The notes under the pieces were generated by a model, which searched no databases, had not been told where the DNA came from, and saw nothing but the letters and a program-made list of their open reading frames with translations. From Tachypleus tridentatus (taxonomy: Eukaryota; Arthropoda; Merostomata; Xiphosura; Limulidae): a DNA stretch of 64,000 nucleotides. The position numbers were made by a program, and so were the translations under genes. Location: positions 1,302,001 through 1,366,000 of the forward strand of contig NC_134831.1 in NCBI RefSeq assembly GCF_004210375.1. Direction: 5' to 3'. How positions within the stretch are numbered: position 1 is the stretch's first letter; each line of letters opens with the position of its first letter. Positions 12,428-23,175 of this stretch are shown here, piece after piece.

Positions 12428-12650
12428 TTTTTTAATTTCGCTTAAAGCTACACGAGGGCTATCAGCGCTAGTCGTCCCTAATTTTGGTGTAAAACTAGAG
12501 GGAAGGCAGCTAGTCATCATCACCCACCGCCAACCCTTGGGCTACTCTTTTACCAACGAATAATGGGATTGACTGTCACATTATAATGCCACCACGGCTG
12601 AAAGGGCGAGTATGTTTGGTATGACGGGTCTAAACTGTGTGTTGTCACTT
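12428..12650 (-). mobile_element. SINE-A, head truncated
   Basis: Body complete to GAGTATGTTTGGTATGACGG, then the sequence departs from the consensus before the tRNA-like head. Confidence 0.85.
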
Positions 12651-13771
12651 CAACATAACTGCAAAAGCTCTTATTATCCTCAGACCACTTAAAAAAAGAT
12701 TAAATAATGAGACATTTTATTTCGACCTGTTATTGAGTAGACTAAATTTAACAACTGGCGAAAATATGCACCTTGGTTATCTTTTAAAAAACTCGTTAAG
12801 TATAAAACGATGTTAAAGTAATTAATACTAAAAAAGTCAAGATATATTAAAGTTCTGTATTAACAAAAATGTATTTTTTGAGAACAATTTATTCGGAATT
12901 TTAAAATACAATAATCGACAGCTATATCGTGTGAAAAAGCTCATGCTTTTTATAATTATTACAATTACTCCTTTTACAATTATTAACACGTTTCAAGTCG
13001 AAACTAAAGCCCCCTAATAAGGAGATTCTCATTGTTCCTATCTGCTGTCTAGCTAAGGGAAGCGGTTTGGAGAAATCGGTTAGATATATTCAGGAAGGTT
13101 AGTTAAAAATAAAACAAAACCTTTTGCTATACCATTTTCCAAAAATATATTAAATAAATAAATATAAATATACTATTTAATTAATTATTTCTTAAAACTA
13201 TAAAATGGTTGAAATATGAGAAAAAGCAAAGATAAACGTTCCTTAATTTGCAAAGCCTGTCATCTAGTAGTAGTTTATGTAACTAAAATATTTTCATAGT
13301 TGCAGGTTATTTTACTGGTTCTAAGTTCATGTTATTTATCACTAATTCTCTAACGAGTAGTCTCATTCTCAGTGATCTAAATTTATTATTTTTCAGAGGG
13401 TTTTACTTATCCAAAAAGAACTTTCATTGAAATGAAACATGATTTCAAATCCACGATTCGTTTTACTTTCTACAGTCCTCATGAGCTTTTCTCCTGATAA
13501 ATAACCAAATTGTTCCTGTAGTATTCTATCACTACTGATAACATAAACTCGGATCTATCGTACGGGGAAAAAAAGAAAACTTTTTGTGATGGTCAACATT
13601 AACATGTGTAATATTTTTTTGATATGATTTTTTTTCTAATATTAATAAAAGAAAAATATTTTAAGGACTTCCAACCATTTTTTATTGTTATATTTTTCTT
13701 TTGTTTATTTATTTTTTAAACTTTAGTGACATCTGGTTTGGTAATCCTTCTAAGTGATAAGTCCCCTGCTG

Positions 13772-14058
13772 GTGAGGCCTGGCATGGCCTCGCGCGTTAA
13801 GGCGTGCGCTTCGTAATCCGAGGGTCGCGGGTTCGCGCCCGCGTCGCGCTAAACATACTCGCCCTCCCAGCCGTGGGGTGTATAATGTTGCGGTCAATCC
13901 CACTATTCGTTGGTAAAAGAGTAGCCCAAGAGTTGGCGGTGGGTGGTGATGACTAGCTGCCTTCCCTCTAGTCTTACACTGCTAAATTAGGGACGGCTAG
14001 CACAGATAGCCCTCGAGTAGCTTTGTGCGAAATTCCAAAAAAACAAAACAAAACAAAC
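13772..14058 (+). mobile_element. SINE-A, GC-rich head subtype
   Basis: Head GGCATGGCCTCGCGCGTTAA with GGGTTCGCGCCCGCGTCGCG, well-preserved body and AAACAAAACAAAACAAA tail. Directly followed by a SINE-B. Confidence 0.9.
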
Positions 14059-14175
14059 CCTGCTGGTACAGCGGTAAGTCTACGGATTTACGACGTTAAA
14101 ATTAGGGGTTCCATTCCTCTCCTTGGACTTAGCAGATAGACCGATGTGGCTTAGCTATAAGAAAAACACACACAC
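14059..14175 (+). mobile_element. SINE-B, joined to the preceding SINE-A
   Basis: CCTGCTGGTACAGCGGTAAG, TCTACGGATTTACGACGTTA, GGGGTTCCATTCC, then an A/C-rich end. No gap separates it from the SINE-A tail. Confidence 0.75.
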
Positions 14176-15403
14176 ACTCTAAGTGAAACACTGGGGGTAC
14201 AGTTCTCGTTACCCGTATAAATATTATACGTCTTCGTTTGTGGCTATGATGTATTAAATAAACTCCCAAGCTCAAGTAATCAGTGCAGCATACACTATTT
14301 CACATAAATAGAAAGAAAGTATATATATAGATCAAATTTGCTCACTTTTATGAATCTGTTTGTGTGAGACTTTGTAAAAAAAAAATAAAATTTTACATTG
14401 CGGAAAAGTACATAAACTACCCCAGACTTTTTTATTATTCAGTTAAGTAAAATGATGTAATCTTATGCATTTCCTCTTAAGTTTGACCATAATATATCTT
14501 GTTAACCAACCGCTATAAGTTATAGGAAGTTATTAATTTAACCAAAACATGAGTTTTATATATGAGTATGAGCTTCAGAATTTGTTTAAATGCATGAAAT
14601 CACGCCAATTGGGTGAGTGTTGGTAACTCTGATATATGTTTTTATAACTGTATTTATATATATATGTATAAAGCATTTACTTTTTATCTTACTTCACTTA
14701 ATGCAAAATGAGGTATCTGAGTTTCCAAACTAATGCTAGTTTCTTAATTGTTTCACCTATGCTGTTTGAAGTTTTAATTATACAATCATAACTCATCATC
14801 TTATGTCATAAATTTAGTCACTTATCCTTTTAAACAATTTGCTAGAATGCGTTTTTACATGTTTGTGTGTGTGTATAGAAAAAATATTCATATTTAAGCA
14901 ACTCAGTATTTCATGATTATCTACCAAAGATTTCTTTTTTGCTTCAGAATTTCAACCCGTGATCAACTTAAGATGCTTAAAAACCAATTTATTTCATTAC
15001 CACATTTTGTATAATTTTAAGGATATTTTATAAGTTAAGATAACATCTTTTTTCTCATGAAGAATAAAAAATAATATGAAACACTCGCCAAATTAAAATA
15101 ACTTTTTAACGAGAAGCATAAATTTTCGTAACGTATAGGTGTATACAAGGCTTAACTGTTTTTGTGTTTATGCGCGTTTGAGCGGAACATAAGCTTATAA
15201 GCACGTGTATTAAAGATAATTTACGTTACAGATACATGGCCGACAAGAATTGGTAACTGTTATAACACGTTTCTTATATTATCAATATTATTGACTTGTA
15301 TGAAGTGCATATTTGTTTCTCAAAATTTCAGCGCACCACCCGAATACTATAATAATATAAAGTATGTTGAAATTGAGATATAAACATACACACACACTAT
15401 AGG

Positions 15404-15446
15404 ATGCCAGAATTAAATCAAGTATGTAAACGACAGGCCAATGATG
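15404..15446 (+). CDS. Paralog 1, exon 1 (43-nt micro-exon with start codon)
   Basis: ATG CCA GAA ... GAT G ends at a near-consensus donor (GATG|gtaagt) with one base carried over. It encodes MPELNQVCKRQAND plus the first base of a Gly codon. It fits the phase of the exon at 16572 exactly. Confidence 0.6.
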
Positions 15447-18400
15447 GTAAGTTTGCATTAATTTCAGTGTCAGTAGGTAGCCTGAAAAGTGTATAGTGTT
15501 AGGCTTAGACCTATAATATAAAGAACGTTTATGTTTAGGATCTCACCCATGATCAAAACGTCTATCTTAGCTATTATAAAGTTGTTACTTGTAATATAAT
15601 ACTATTAATCAGTAAGTAAATACAAAACAAAATTATTAAAATTAAACAGTTCATATTCAAATTGTAAACAGTTGTAAATTGTGTGTAATATTCGAACAAA
15701 ACACGCTGTAAACATTGTGATTTCGATATTACGTATTTATTCAAATTAATTACACTTATATTAATTAAGGCCCATTTGGGGCCCCTAGCTTTAGGGGGCA
15801 ATTTGACGCTGCTTAACTGGCCTGCCCAGAAGTTTCGATATCGATTGTAAGTTTGAAAAAAATGCCTCCTCGGCAATGACATCGTACAGATAAAATAAGC
15901 TTGGGACATTGTTTATGTATGTTTTAACTGGTAAATTATGAGACTTCTACGAACATCGTGCAGTAAACTTGAACAAAAGTATGCTGTACCAGTTCATTCA
16001 CATATGGTTTAATACATATAGGTTCAAGTCGGAAGTCTGAGTAATTTGTTTTCTGCAGTCGATAAGAGTTGGAAGTGGGTAGTTTTGACTAGCTGTTTTC
16101 CCTTCTGTCTACTACTTCGAAATTAGAGATGGTTAGAGCAGATAGTACTCGACTAGTTTGGCACAAAATTAAAATGTGTGTTCATACTTAGCCTATTTAT
16201 AAAGCAGCAGCTTCTGTTGTTAGGAATATGTTTGTCTTATGTACGACAACAAATTTCCAACTTCCAGTCCTTTGTTTACCATGAAACTTTGAAATATGGC
16301 CCTTGAAACGTTACTTAATTCACTTTATAATTTTTACGAGTTTGACTTCCGTTTCACACATTTCAAATTTTAAACAATGAGAGTCAAAATTTAAATTAAA
16401 AAAATATTTCAAATAAACATTTGCAAGGCAACAAAATTTCCGATAAGTATGGTGTTTCATTACATCCGAGTTCATTCAAATAAATATATTGTTGTTTCGT
16501 ATAGTTTTGGACTGTGAGTAACTGATTTAATGAACAAGAAATGCTCATCTTTACTATGTTCACTTCCAAAGGAATTAATGAGCATATTCAGATGAACCAG
16601 GCAGAGTTATTTCAGCAGTTAGAAGTTCGACTTACGATGCAGATGGAGTCTGTGGAGAGGACAATAAAACACTTGGACTGTAGGTTCGAAAAGGTTCGTC
16701 TTATAAGAAATATGTTTTAGTTATTCTTTCCGAAATATGAATATAGCATAAAAATACTCCACTAGTAGATTTAAAAAATATATGTATCAAATTGAACTAC
16801 GCCTTGAAAAATATATCATATTATAATAGTTTAACTTGAGGATTAACGTAACGCCCAAATAATGTTACTGGAACTTTCTAATATTTGATTGTGTTTTTGT
16901 ACTAAAAAGAAAGAAATTTTTACTATTCTGTATGTTTACATCTCTTCGCTGCTGTAGATGGAGTGGTAGATAATAAGAAATGAGTTAAGGATTTCACGTT
17001 GATGTGTTTTCTTTAAAGTAACAGTTTACTCGCAGAGACGCGAAAAACATTTACGGTCGAATTACTTTCTTTATTTGCAATATTACTTCTGTAAATACGG
17101 GATTTCTAGAATAATGCAAAGGAATTGTAATCGCAGACATCGAAAACTATACGTTTTTCTGTCTTGGGCCTAACGTAAGTTAAGTCTGTCTTAACATAAT
17201 TGAGTACCATCTGTATTCGATAAAGATAATATTGTAACGTATGTTTTTGTGCTTTAGTTAGAACTAAACTTTGCCGTAACTAATACTATTAGTAAATAAA
17301 TGTATAACGTTATTCTACGACATAATATTAGATTTTTAAAAACTTTATAGGCTTTCAAGTTTTGTTGTACAAAATGTCTGCTTAAGTATATTTACATCCA
17401 CCTATTGTTTACGTTCGTGAGATTAAGCGCTAACTCATGCGTATTAAGATTGTAAAGCGTCAGAGTATTATTTGAAGGACGGACAAAAACTGAACGTTAT
17501 TATACTAGATTTACAAGTTATGAAGATGAGTTCGTGTTATTAGATACTTTAAACAGGTATATTGGGAAAATACATATATTAAAAGGTATATCGCGCGTTA
17601 ATAATGTAATGACAAACGTCAAGATACCCAAGTAAATGCGTTTTTAGCATTTTAAATACCGTGCTATTGTGAACCTACATAAAATTTCTCTTTTGAAATC
17701 CTCTATATAGGTATTCTTGAAGAAACAGCACCAAGTGTTTATTTGAAAGATTTCAACCCTTGTTTTTCTAAAATTATAAGTACAAAATAGTCTTATTAAC
17801 TTTAACACGTGTATGATAACGTTTAAACTATAGTCAAAATGGCTTTGGATTTGTTTTTATGGGATGTTATTGTGCTAGCTGGTGCCACTAACTTTTATAC
17901 CGAATGCTTTGTTGCCGTTTTTTATTCCTGTATTTGTATTTTGTCTAAAATGTTCAGAAATGCTACCTCACTCACTTTGTATGGCTAACGAAAAATATTG
18001 TTCAAGTAAAGTTTAATTGGTGTGATACTGTGTTGTAAAACGACCCCCCCCCCAGCTATTTATTCGTAAATGCGGTGTTTTAATTTCTGAATGTTATTAC
18101 TTTTATTCATAGTTATTTGTACAATGGGTTTGAAACATGTCTATATTGTCTTGTTTGTTAGCATGGATTCGTTCTTTCCATTACGTACGATAAAGACTAC
18201 GAAAGGAAACAGATTCGTTTGTTATTGTTTTTTTTTAATGTTCTGGAAATACATTATATTTAATTATTTGTTTTAAAAACGTTCATGAACTTAAAGCTCA
18301 TTTCATTAATTGGTCGTTTTCCACCATAACGGCATCAACTACGCTTATAATTAAAACCCTGGCCTGATGGTTAGGGCGCTCGACTTGCACTCTTCGCGAT

Positions 18401-21400
18401 CGTAACCTGTCGTCAAACATGCTCGGTCTTTCAGCCATGGGACTTTATGATATGACGATTATTTCAACTACTCATTGGCAAAGATTAACTCAAAAGTTGG
18501 GAGTGGTTGATGCAAAATGCCTACCTTCCCTTTAGTCTATCACTTCAGTAGTAACAAAATTAAGGCTCCAGTGAGCTACACTGTATGTGTGTATGGATAC
18601 CCGAAAATACTTGCAAATAATGTAGGACAGATGAAACATACTTACACTTGGATTCGAGAAACAATACAAGTTGCTCTCAGATGAATACACTATAAGTAGA
18701 AAATGGTAAAACTGGTTTAAAAATAGCATTTACGAATGTGTAAAAAAATATTATTTAGTAGCTGGAGTATTCGTTCCCTGAAAGGAAGTTATGCAAATTC
18801 ATGATTAATGAAAAATTATCTTAGGACAAGAAGAGTTGCTTCCCTTGCTTATAAATGGGGAACAAAGCGTCCATAAAAACTGCAAAACACAATATATGTG
18901 TAATCACAATTTTGTACGTGTTTCCCCAAGGACCCAATGAAACTCAATACCAAATTTGATGAAGTTCCATCCACAAAAGGTGAGGTAGTGGTAAAAATCA
19001 CATAAAAATTGCAAAACTAAAAATTCGTAGTTCCCCATGGATCCAATGAACATCCATACTAAATTTGATGAAGATCCATCCACACCTTGCGAAATAGTTG
19101 CATGGACAGACATCAGAAATTACTATTACATTTATATAGATATATGAATAGATAAATTTACTTATCTCCACGGTCTCAGAAGTATATACTTCTCTTGATG
19201 GCAAAATCAAATTGTTTTCCACGCTGATATGATCTTTTATCATTTGAATTTTTCTAGTGAAATAAAACTATCCTGTTATGTGATTTATAAATTACTGTGA
19301 AATCAGATCTCTCGTTGAGAATTTATTCATCAGAGCTTTCGTAGACAATTCTATAAACAATGCACAGTAGTCATGAGAACAACCTTGAATTTTGTAGACT
19401 ATCTAAAACAGTATTTGAAGATAACCATAAATTCTGTAGACAATTTTCAGGAGATTTTGAGGACAGCCTTGATTCTGTGGATGTACTACAGTAACCTCTG
19501 AAAACAGCCTTTAAATTTGTAGACGATCTACAGTAACCACTGAAGACAACCTTTAAAATAAGGAGCCCAAACGACATCTATGCTAAAATCATTCCATCAC
19601 TGGATGCTCTGAAAATCGATTTGGGTGATTTTTTTAGGCTACGCAGTTTTAATTTTCAGTTCTAAACTGGGTTTCTCATTTTATTTTTCATTTTTTATTA
19701 TTTAAATTTATTCTCTATTTTTTGGTCAATCTTTCAATCTTTATATTCGTGCAACGTTTCGTTGTTGCTTTTAAATAAACTTATATATACATATATATAT
19801 TTTTTTTTCCAGTTAATATGTTCTTCTTTCTTCTCACTGTCAGTAATCACAACACTTACCTTTGTTAAAAACGTGTGTTGATTTTTTCTGTTGTAACGGG
19901 AAATCACAGCACAGTAAACTTATTATTTTATTTACAGGCTAAAACAGTCATATTAATGCAACGAAAGTTTTGGAACATATTCATCTCCTTCAACTGGTTG
20001 ATATTTCCTACCTTGGTGTCTGTTGTGTTGGGAACTTGTTTTGGTCATACGTCAGTTATTTCTGAAATTCAGGTGTGCTTTTATGACGACATAAGCTATT
20101 TTTCCTAATGTTTATTTGTTACAGATTCTGCAAATGAACAGTCTTCTAGCTATACAGTCAACGTTTTAATTATATTTAGGAAGATTTACAGTATACACTT
20201 TTGTATATATATATATTAATGTATTTCGATTCTGAAATGTATAGTAATTGAAATATTTATAAAAACCATAAGTGATGCACAGACACACAGAGGAATCATA
20301 AACAAGAAGTAATTACGGGTATACGGTTAATTTTATGAATGGAACAAAATAATGTCATGGAAAAACAAAACAAAAAAACGTATAAGATGTGTATTGCACC
20401 AGTGTCTTTTTATGTGAACCTTTTACCTTACCCAAACATACGCCTCCCAGTGGCTCAGCGGTATGTCTGCGGACTTACAACACTAAAAACCAGGTTTCGA
20501 TACCCGTGGCGGGAAGAGCACAGATAGCCCATTGTGTAGCTTTGTGCTTAATTCAAAAACAACAACAACACAAACATTATACTTTCTCTGCATGCTGCCA
20601 TACAGTTTATCAACGTACGATTATGAAATATTTTTCCAAATATTCTGTATTGGCCCTAAGTTATTTGGTTGCTTTTCGATATTCTAGATTTTTATATAAT
20701 CAATAAAGTTTCGAAAATATATGTATGGGGACTTTGTGTGGGCTAAACCATAGTTGCGATTGTTCCATTGACGTGTTTATCGTTAATATATCGTTTCTCC
20801 ACATTTGCTATATGCTTAAAATCACTGGCGTGGTAGAATATGTGTATACTGATCCAGCGGGAAATTTGTAGAACTAGCTTAAAAAATAACGTTTCTCTAG
20901 TGGCTATATTATTCTGTTCTGCCTTCATGTAAGAAATGCTGTCATACACTTTGAAGAAGGGACAAATGAATATAATTATGTGAGGCACAGACTGAGCATC
21001 GCGATGAACCTCAGTACTTAATTTATAATATACAATTTAGATTAAAAATTAACTGAAAACACTTTTGTTTTATTAGAAGTGTTATAGAAAATGGTGATGG
21101 ATCTTTGTCCAATGGTTTACGTTATTTGTTTGTAAATCAGAAAAAAAAATCCTTATTTATACATGTCTAAAATATTGTTCAGTTGTTTTAGTTATATTAG
21201 AATGACCAGTCCTGTAGAGCGCTAGTCGCTCGGGGTAAATCCGACATAGTAGAAAGTATCTGCCCAATGTCTTAATGAACTCAGTAATTTTGTCGGTGAT
21301 ATGAATGGAGGTTGTTTAATTTTGTATAATATATTATGTCCAGTCTGTTTATTTCTTTTCTCTGAGTAAGTTAGTTTAGTTGAATTAGAAACCCTATGAA

Positions 21401-22400
21401 TTATTCTTTTATTTTTTCTAGAAATTAATGTGATTTTACACTTAATCAGACAGATATTTAATGTGTTTATTGCATATGTACATGAGAGATATATTTTTTA
21501 AATCGTAGCTAGGGAGCGACAAGATTTTGAAAATGTTAGAATTGTGATTAAAACCTCAGTATGTCCAAGATGACCAACTAAATAATTTTCACAGAAAAGG
21601 TTAGGGCTGGCATGGCCTAGCGCGTTAAGGCGTGCGCTTCGTAATTTGAGGGTCGCGGGTTCGCGCCCGAATCGCTCCAAACATGCTCGCCCTCCCAGCC
21701 GTGAGAGCGTTATAATGTGACGGTCAGTCCCCCTATTCGTTGGTACAAAGAGTAGCCCAAGAGTTGGCGGTGGGTGGTGATGACTAGCTGCCTTCCCTCT
21801 AGTCTTACACTGCTAAATTATGGACGGCTAGCACAGATAACCCTCGAGTAGCTTTGTGTGAAATTCCAAAACCAACCAACTAACCAGAAAAGGTTTTCCG
21901 AAGTAGTTGAAGCTACATTTGTTGAAACACGCATAAATTGAAAATTATTATTTCAGTAATTTTTCACGTTTATCCATAAGCTAGCTCTCTTTTTATTTAC
22001 TCTAACAAATAATACTTATGTATGACCCGGGTCACAGTAATACACTTCATTATGTAATTCCATATAAATACTTCGTAGTTTAATATCATTCTTGTATTCA
22101 GTTCTGATTATACTGAGTTTGAGAGAGAGAGAAAAAACTGTTATTTTCCTGATATTTATTTGTAACGTGAACCAATATATACTGCAGGTTATGGTGGCTG
22201 CTCTTCTGATGCTGTCTGTAGTGGTTGGAGTCCCTTCTTATATTGTTGCTCTCAGAGAAATAAAAACCTACACTAAAGAGATCAAAGAAAGATCAACGTC
22301 AAGAATACGTAATGCTTCTTATACACATCAGCGCAGTGTTAATGACATTAAAAACACCGAGTCAGGTAATGGATCTGCTACATCTGAAAGTGACAACTAG
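15404..22400 (+). CDS. Unrecognised two-membrane-pass protein, paralog 1 (four exons)
   Basis: Model: 15404-15446, 16572-16693, 19938-20072 and 22188-22400, giving 170 residues and a TAG. Intron phases are 1, 0, 0 and all borders are GT-AG. The start ATG has an A at -3. Residues 1-15 come from a micro-exon; residues 16-55 are charged and helical (MNQAELFQQLEVRL) and may form a coiled coil; residues about 70-90 are a membrane segment containing FNWLIFPTLVSVVLG; residues about 101-122 are a second membrane segment with VVVGVPSYIVAL; the tail is basic, then Ser/Asn-rich. No signal peptide is visible, so a membrane hairpin with both ends on the same side is inferred. AATAAA at 22704 could end the transcript. 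I do not recognise the family. The tandem gene at 25750-33867 has the same exon plan, which strongly supports the model. Confidence 0.68.
16055..16175 (+). mobile_element. SINE-A body fragment
   Basis: GATAAGAGTTGGAAGTGGGT, GACTAGCTGTTTTCCC and AAATTAGAGATGGTTAG are left; no head. In paralog 1 intron 1. Confidence 0.65.
16572..16693 (+). CDS. Paralog 1, exon 2 (helical, charged)
   Basis: Acceptor cttccaaag; two bases complete a Gly codon, then 40 codons end at GAAAAG|gttcgt in phase 0. The segment is Glu/Gln/Met/Leu-rich with hydrophobic spacing suggestive of a coiled coil. Confidence 0.62.
18358..18550 (+). mobile_element. SINE-A, diverged and truncated
   Basis: CCTGGCCTGATGGTTAGGGC head, AACATGCTCGGTCTTTCAGC, ends before the GGACGG segment. 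In paralog 1 intron 2. Confidence 0.7.
18905..19115. repeat. Imperfect direct repeat, about 100-bp unit
   Basis: Two units share CCCAATGAA / TCCAATGAA, then CAAATTTGATGAAG / TAAATTTGATGAAG and CCATCCACA. It resembles part of a dispersed repeat; no protein signal. Confidence 0.5.
19378..19560. repeat. Degenerate tandem repeat, about 42-bp unit
   Basis: Four to five units of the form ACAACCTT.AATT.TGTAGAC followed by a CAGTA-rich half. It lies in paralog 1 intron 2. Confidence 0.5.
19938..20072 (+). CDS. Paralog 1, exon 3 (first membrane segment)
   Basis: Acceptor tatttacag, 45 codons, donor ATTCAG|gtgtgc; phase 0 at both ends. Carries FWNIFISFNWLIFPTL, which aligns with LWNAFTNFNWVLSPTL in the exon at 30379. 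Confidence 0.7.
20084..20394. repeat. Intron segment duplicated at 32247-32548
   Basis: Begins 12 bases after the exon 3 donor of paralog 1 and matches 32247-32548 in the same orientation with about 17 differences over roughly 290 aligned bases by eye. Shared marks include TTGTTACAGATTCTGCAAAT and ATTACGGGTATACGGTTAAT. Confidence 0.85.
20441..20577 (+). mobile_element. SINE-B, well preserved
   Basis: CCTCCCAGTGGCTCAGCGGT, ATGTCTGCGGACTTACAACA, AGGTTTCGATACCCGTGGCG, AGCACAGATAGCCCATTGTG, then CAACAACAACAC. In paralog 1 intron 3. Confidence 0.85.
21605..21895 (+). mobile_element. SINE-A, GC-rich head subtype
   Basis: Head GGCATGGCCTAGCGCGTTAA, well-preserved body, A-rich end. In paralog 1 intron 3. 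Confidence 0.9.
22188..22400 (+). CDS. Paralog 1, exon 4 (second membrane segment and basic tail)
   Basis: Acceptor actgcag; opens with VMVAALLMLSVVVGVPSYIV, then a basic and Ser/Asn-rich tail to TAG. The VPSY motif matches IPSY in the exon at 33592. Confidence 0.7.
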   Translation, partial: VMVAALLMLSVVVGVPSYIVALREIKTYTKEIKERSTSRIRNASYTHQRSVNDIKNTESGNGSATSESDN

Positions 22401-22703
22401 GTATTTCCGGTAGAAATTTAAAGTCAACCAAATCGGAAAGATAGGAGAGGATAAATACGCATTTGTGGATACAGATTAGGGTTTTAGTTTTACAAAATAT
22501 GAAGAAATTAACATTTTACGGTGGTTAATATTTCTGGAAGGTGTAGAAAAATCTAGGATTGGATTAGAATTACTAAATGTGGAGACTCGGTTATTCTACA
22601 AGAAGTATTTATCAAACATAATGTCATTATTTTTAATGCTTTCCTTTGTTTTACTTAAATGTGTATAACAGGTTTTTGTAAAAAAAAATTTTAGAAATCA
22701 TTA

Positions 22704-22709
22704 AATAAA
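22704..22709 (+). terminator. Possible polyadenylation signal of paralog 1
   Basis: AATAAA about 300 bases after the TAG at 22400. Position is reasonable; usage is inferred. Confidence 0.35.
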
Positions 22710-22851
22710 ACAAGTAAATACAAATCGTTCTTTTGTAAAATGTATTAACTGATTTATATTGTAATTTGGTAGAAAACAACACACCTATAATATTTAGAAA
22801 CATTTAATTACGAATATATTATTTTGTCACAATTATCTCACTTCTATCCAA

Positions 22852-22892
22852 CGACATGGCCTCGTGGTTAGGGTGTTTGACTGACATTCTAA
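22852..22892 (+). mobile_element. SINE-A head fragment
   Basis: ACATGGCCTCGTGGTTAGGG followed by unrelated DNA. Confidence 0.4.
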
Positions 22893-23077
22893 ACTAAGGT
22901 TAACGAAGTATACCAGTTTAAAATAACAAGAAATTGAAACTGTCCAAGTTAATAGTATCGCATACTTTTGTAAGGATTAAGCCTGATGACAAACTTCGAT
23001 AATAAACATACATACGATTTTTATGTAGAGTACAAAAAGCACATTTTCGTGAAAGAAAACATGTAAATTAGCTTTGG

Positions 23078-23175
23078 TTGTTGCTGAGAGCAAAACTACA
23101 CAAGAAGCTGTCTGTACACTGTCTATCACTGGTTTCGAAACGCAATCTTTCACATCGTAATCCTGTAGTTACCAC
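23078..23175 (-). mobile_element. SINE-B, diverged
   Basis: AGCAAAACTACACAAGAAGC, ATCACTGGTTTCGAAACGCA, ACATCGTAATCCTGTAG. Confidence 0.5.

Larger units (their letters stand above)
10665..15403. other. Spacer between the ARM-like gene and paralog 1
   Basis: Holds the ARM-like 3' end, four SINE-A copies and one SINE-B. 12650-13770 and 14180-15400 are AT-rich with no recognised feature. Confidence 0.55.

Noticed and set aside
18904-19243. Minus-strand reading frames with GVDGSSSNLVW-like repeats
   Set aside because: Explained by the imperfect 100-bp direct repeat.
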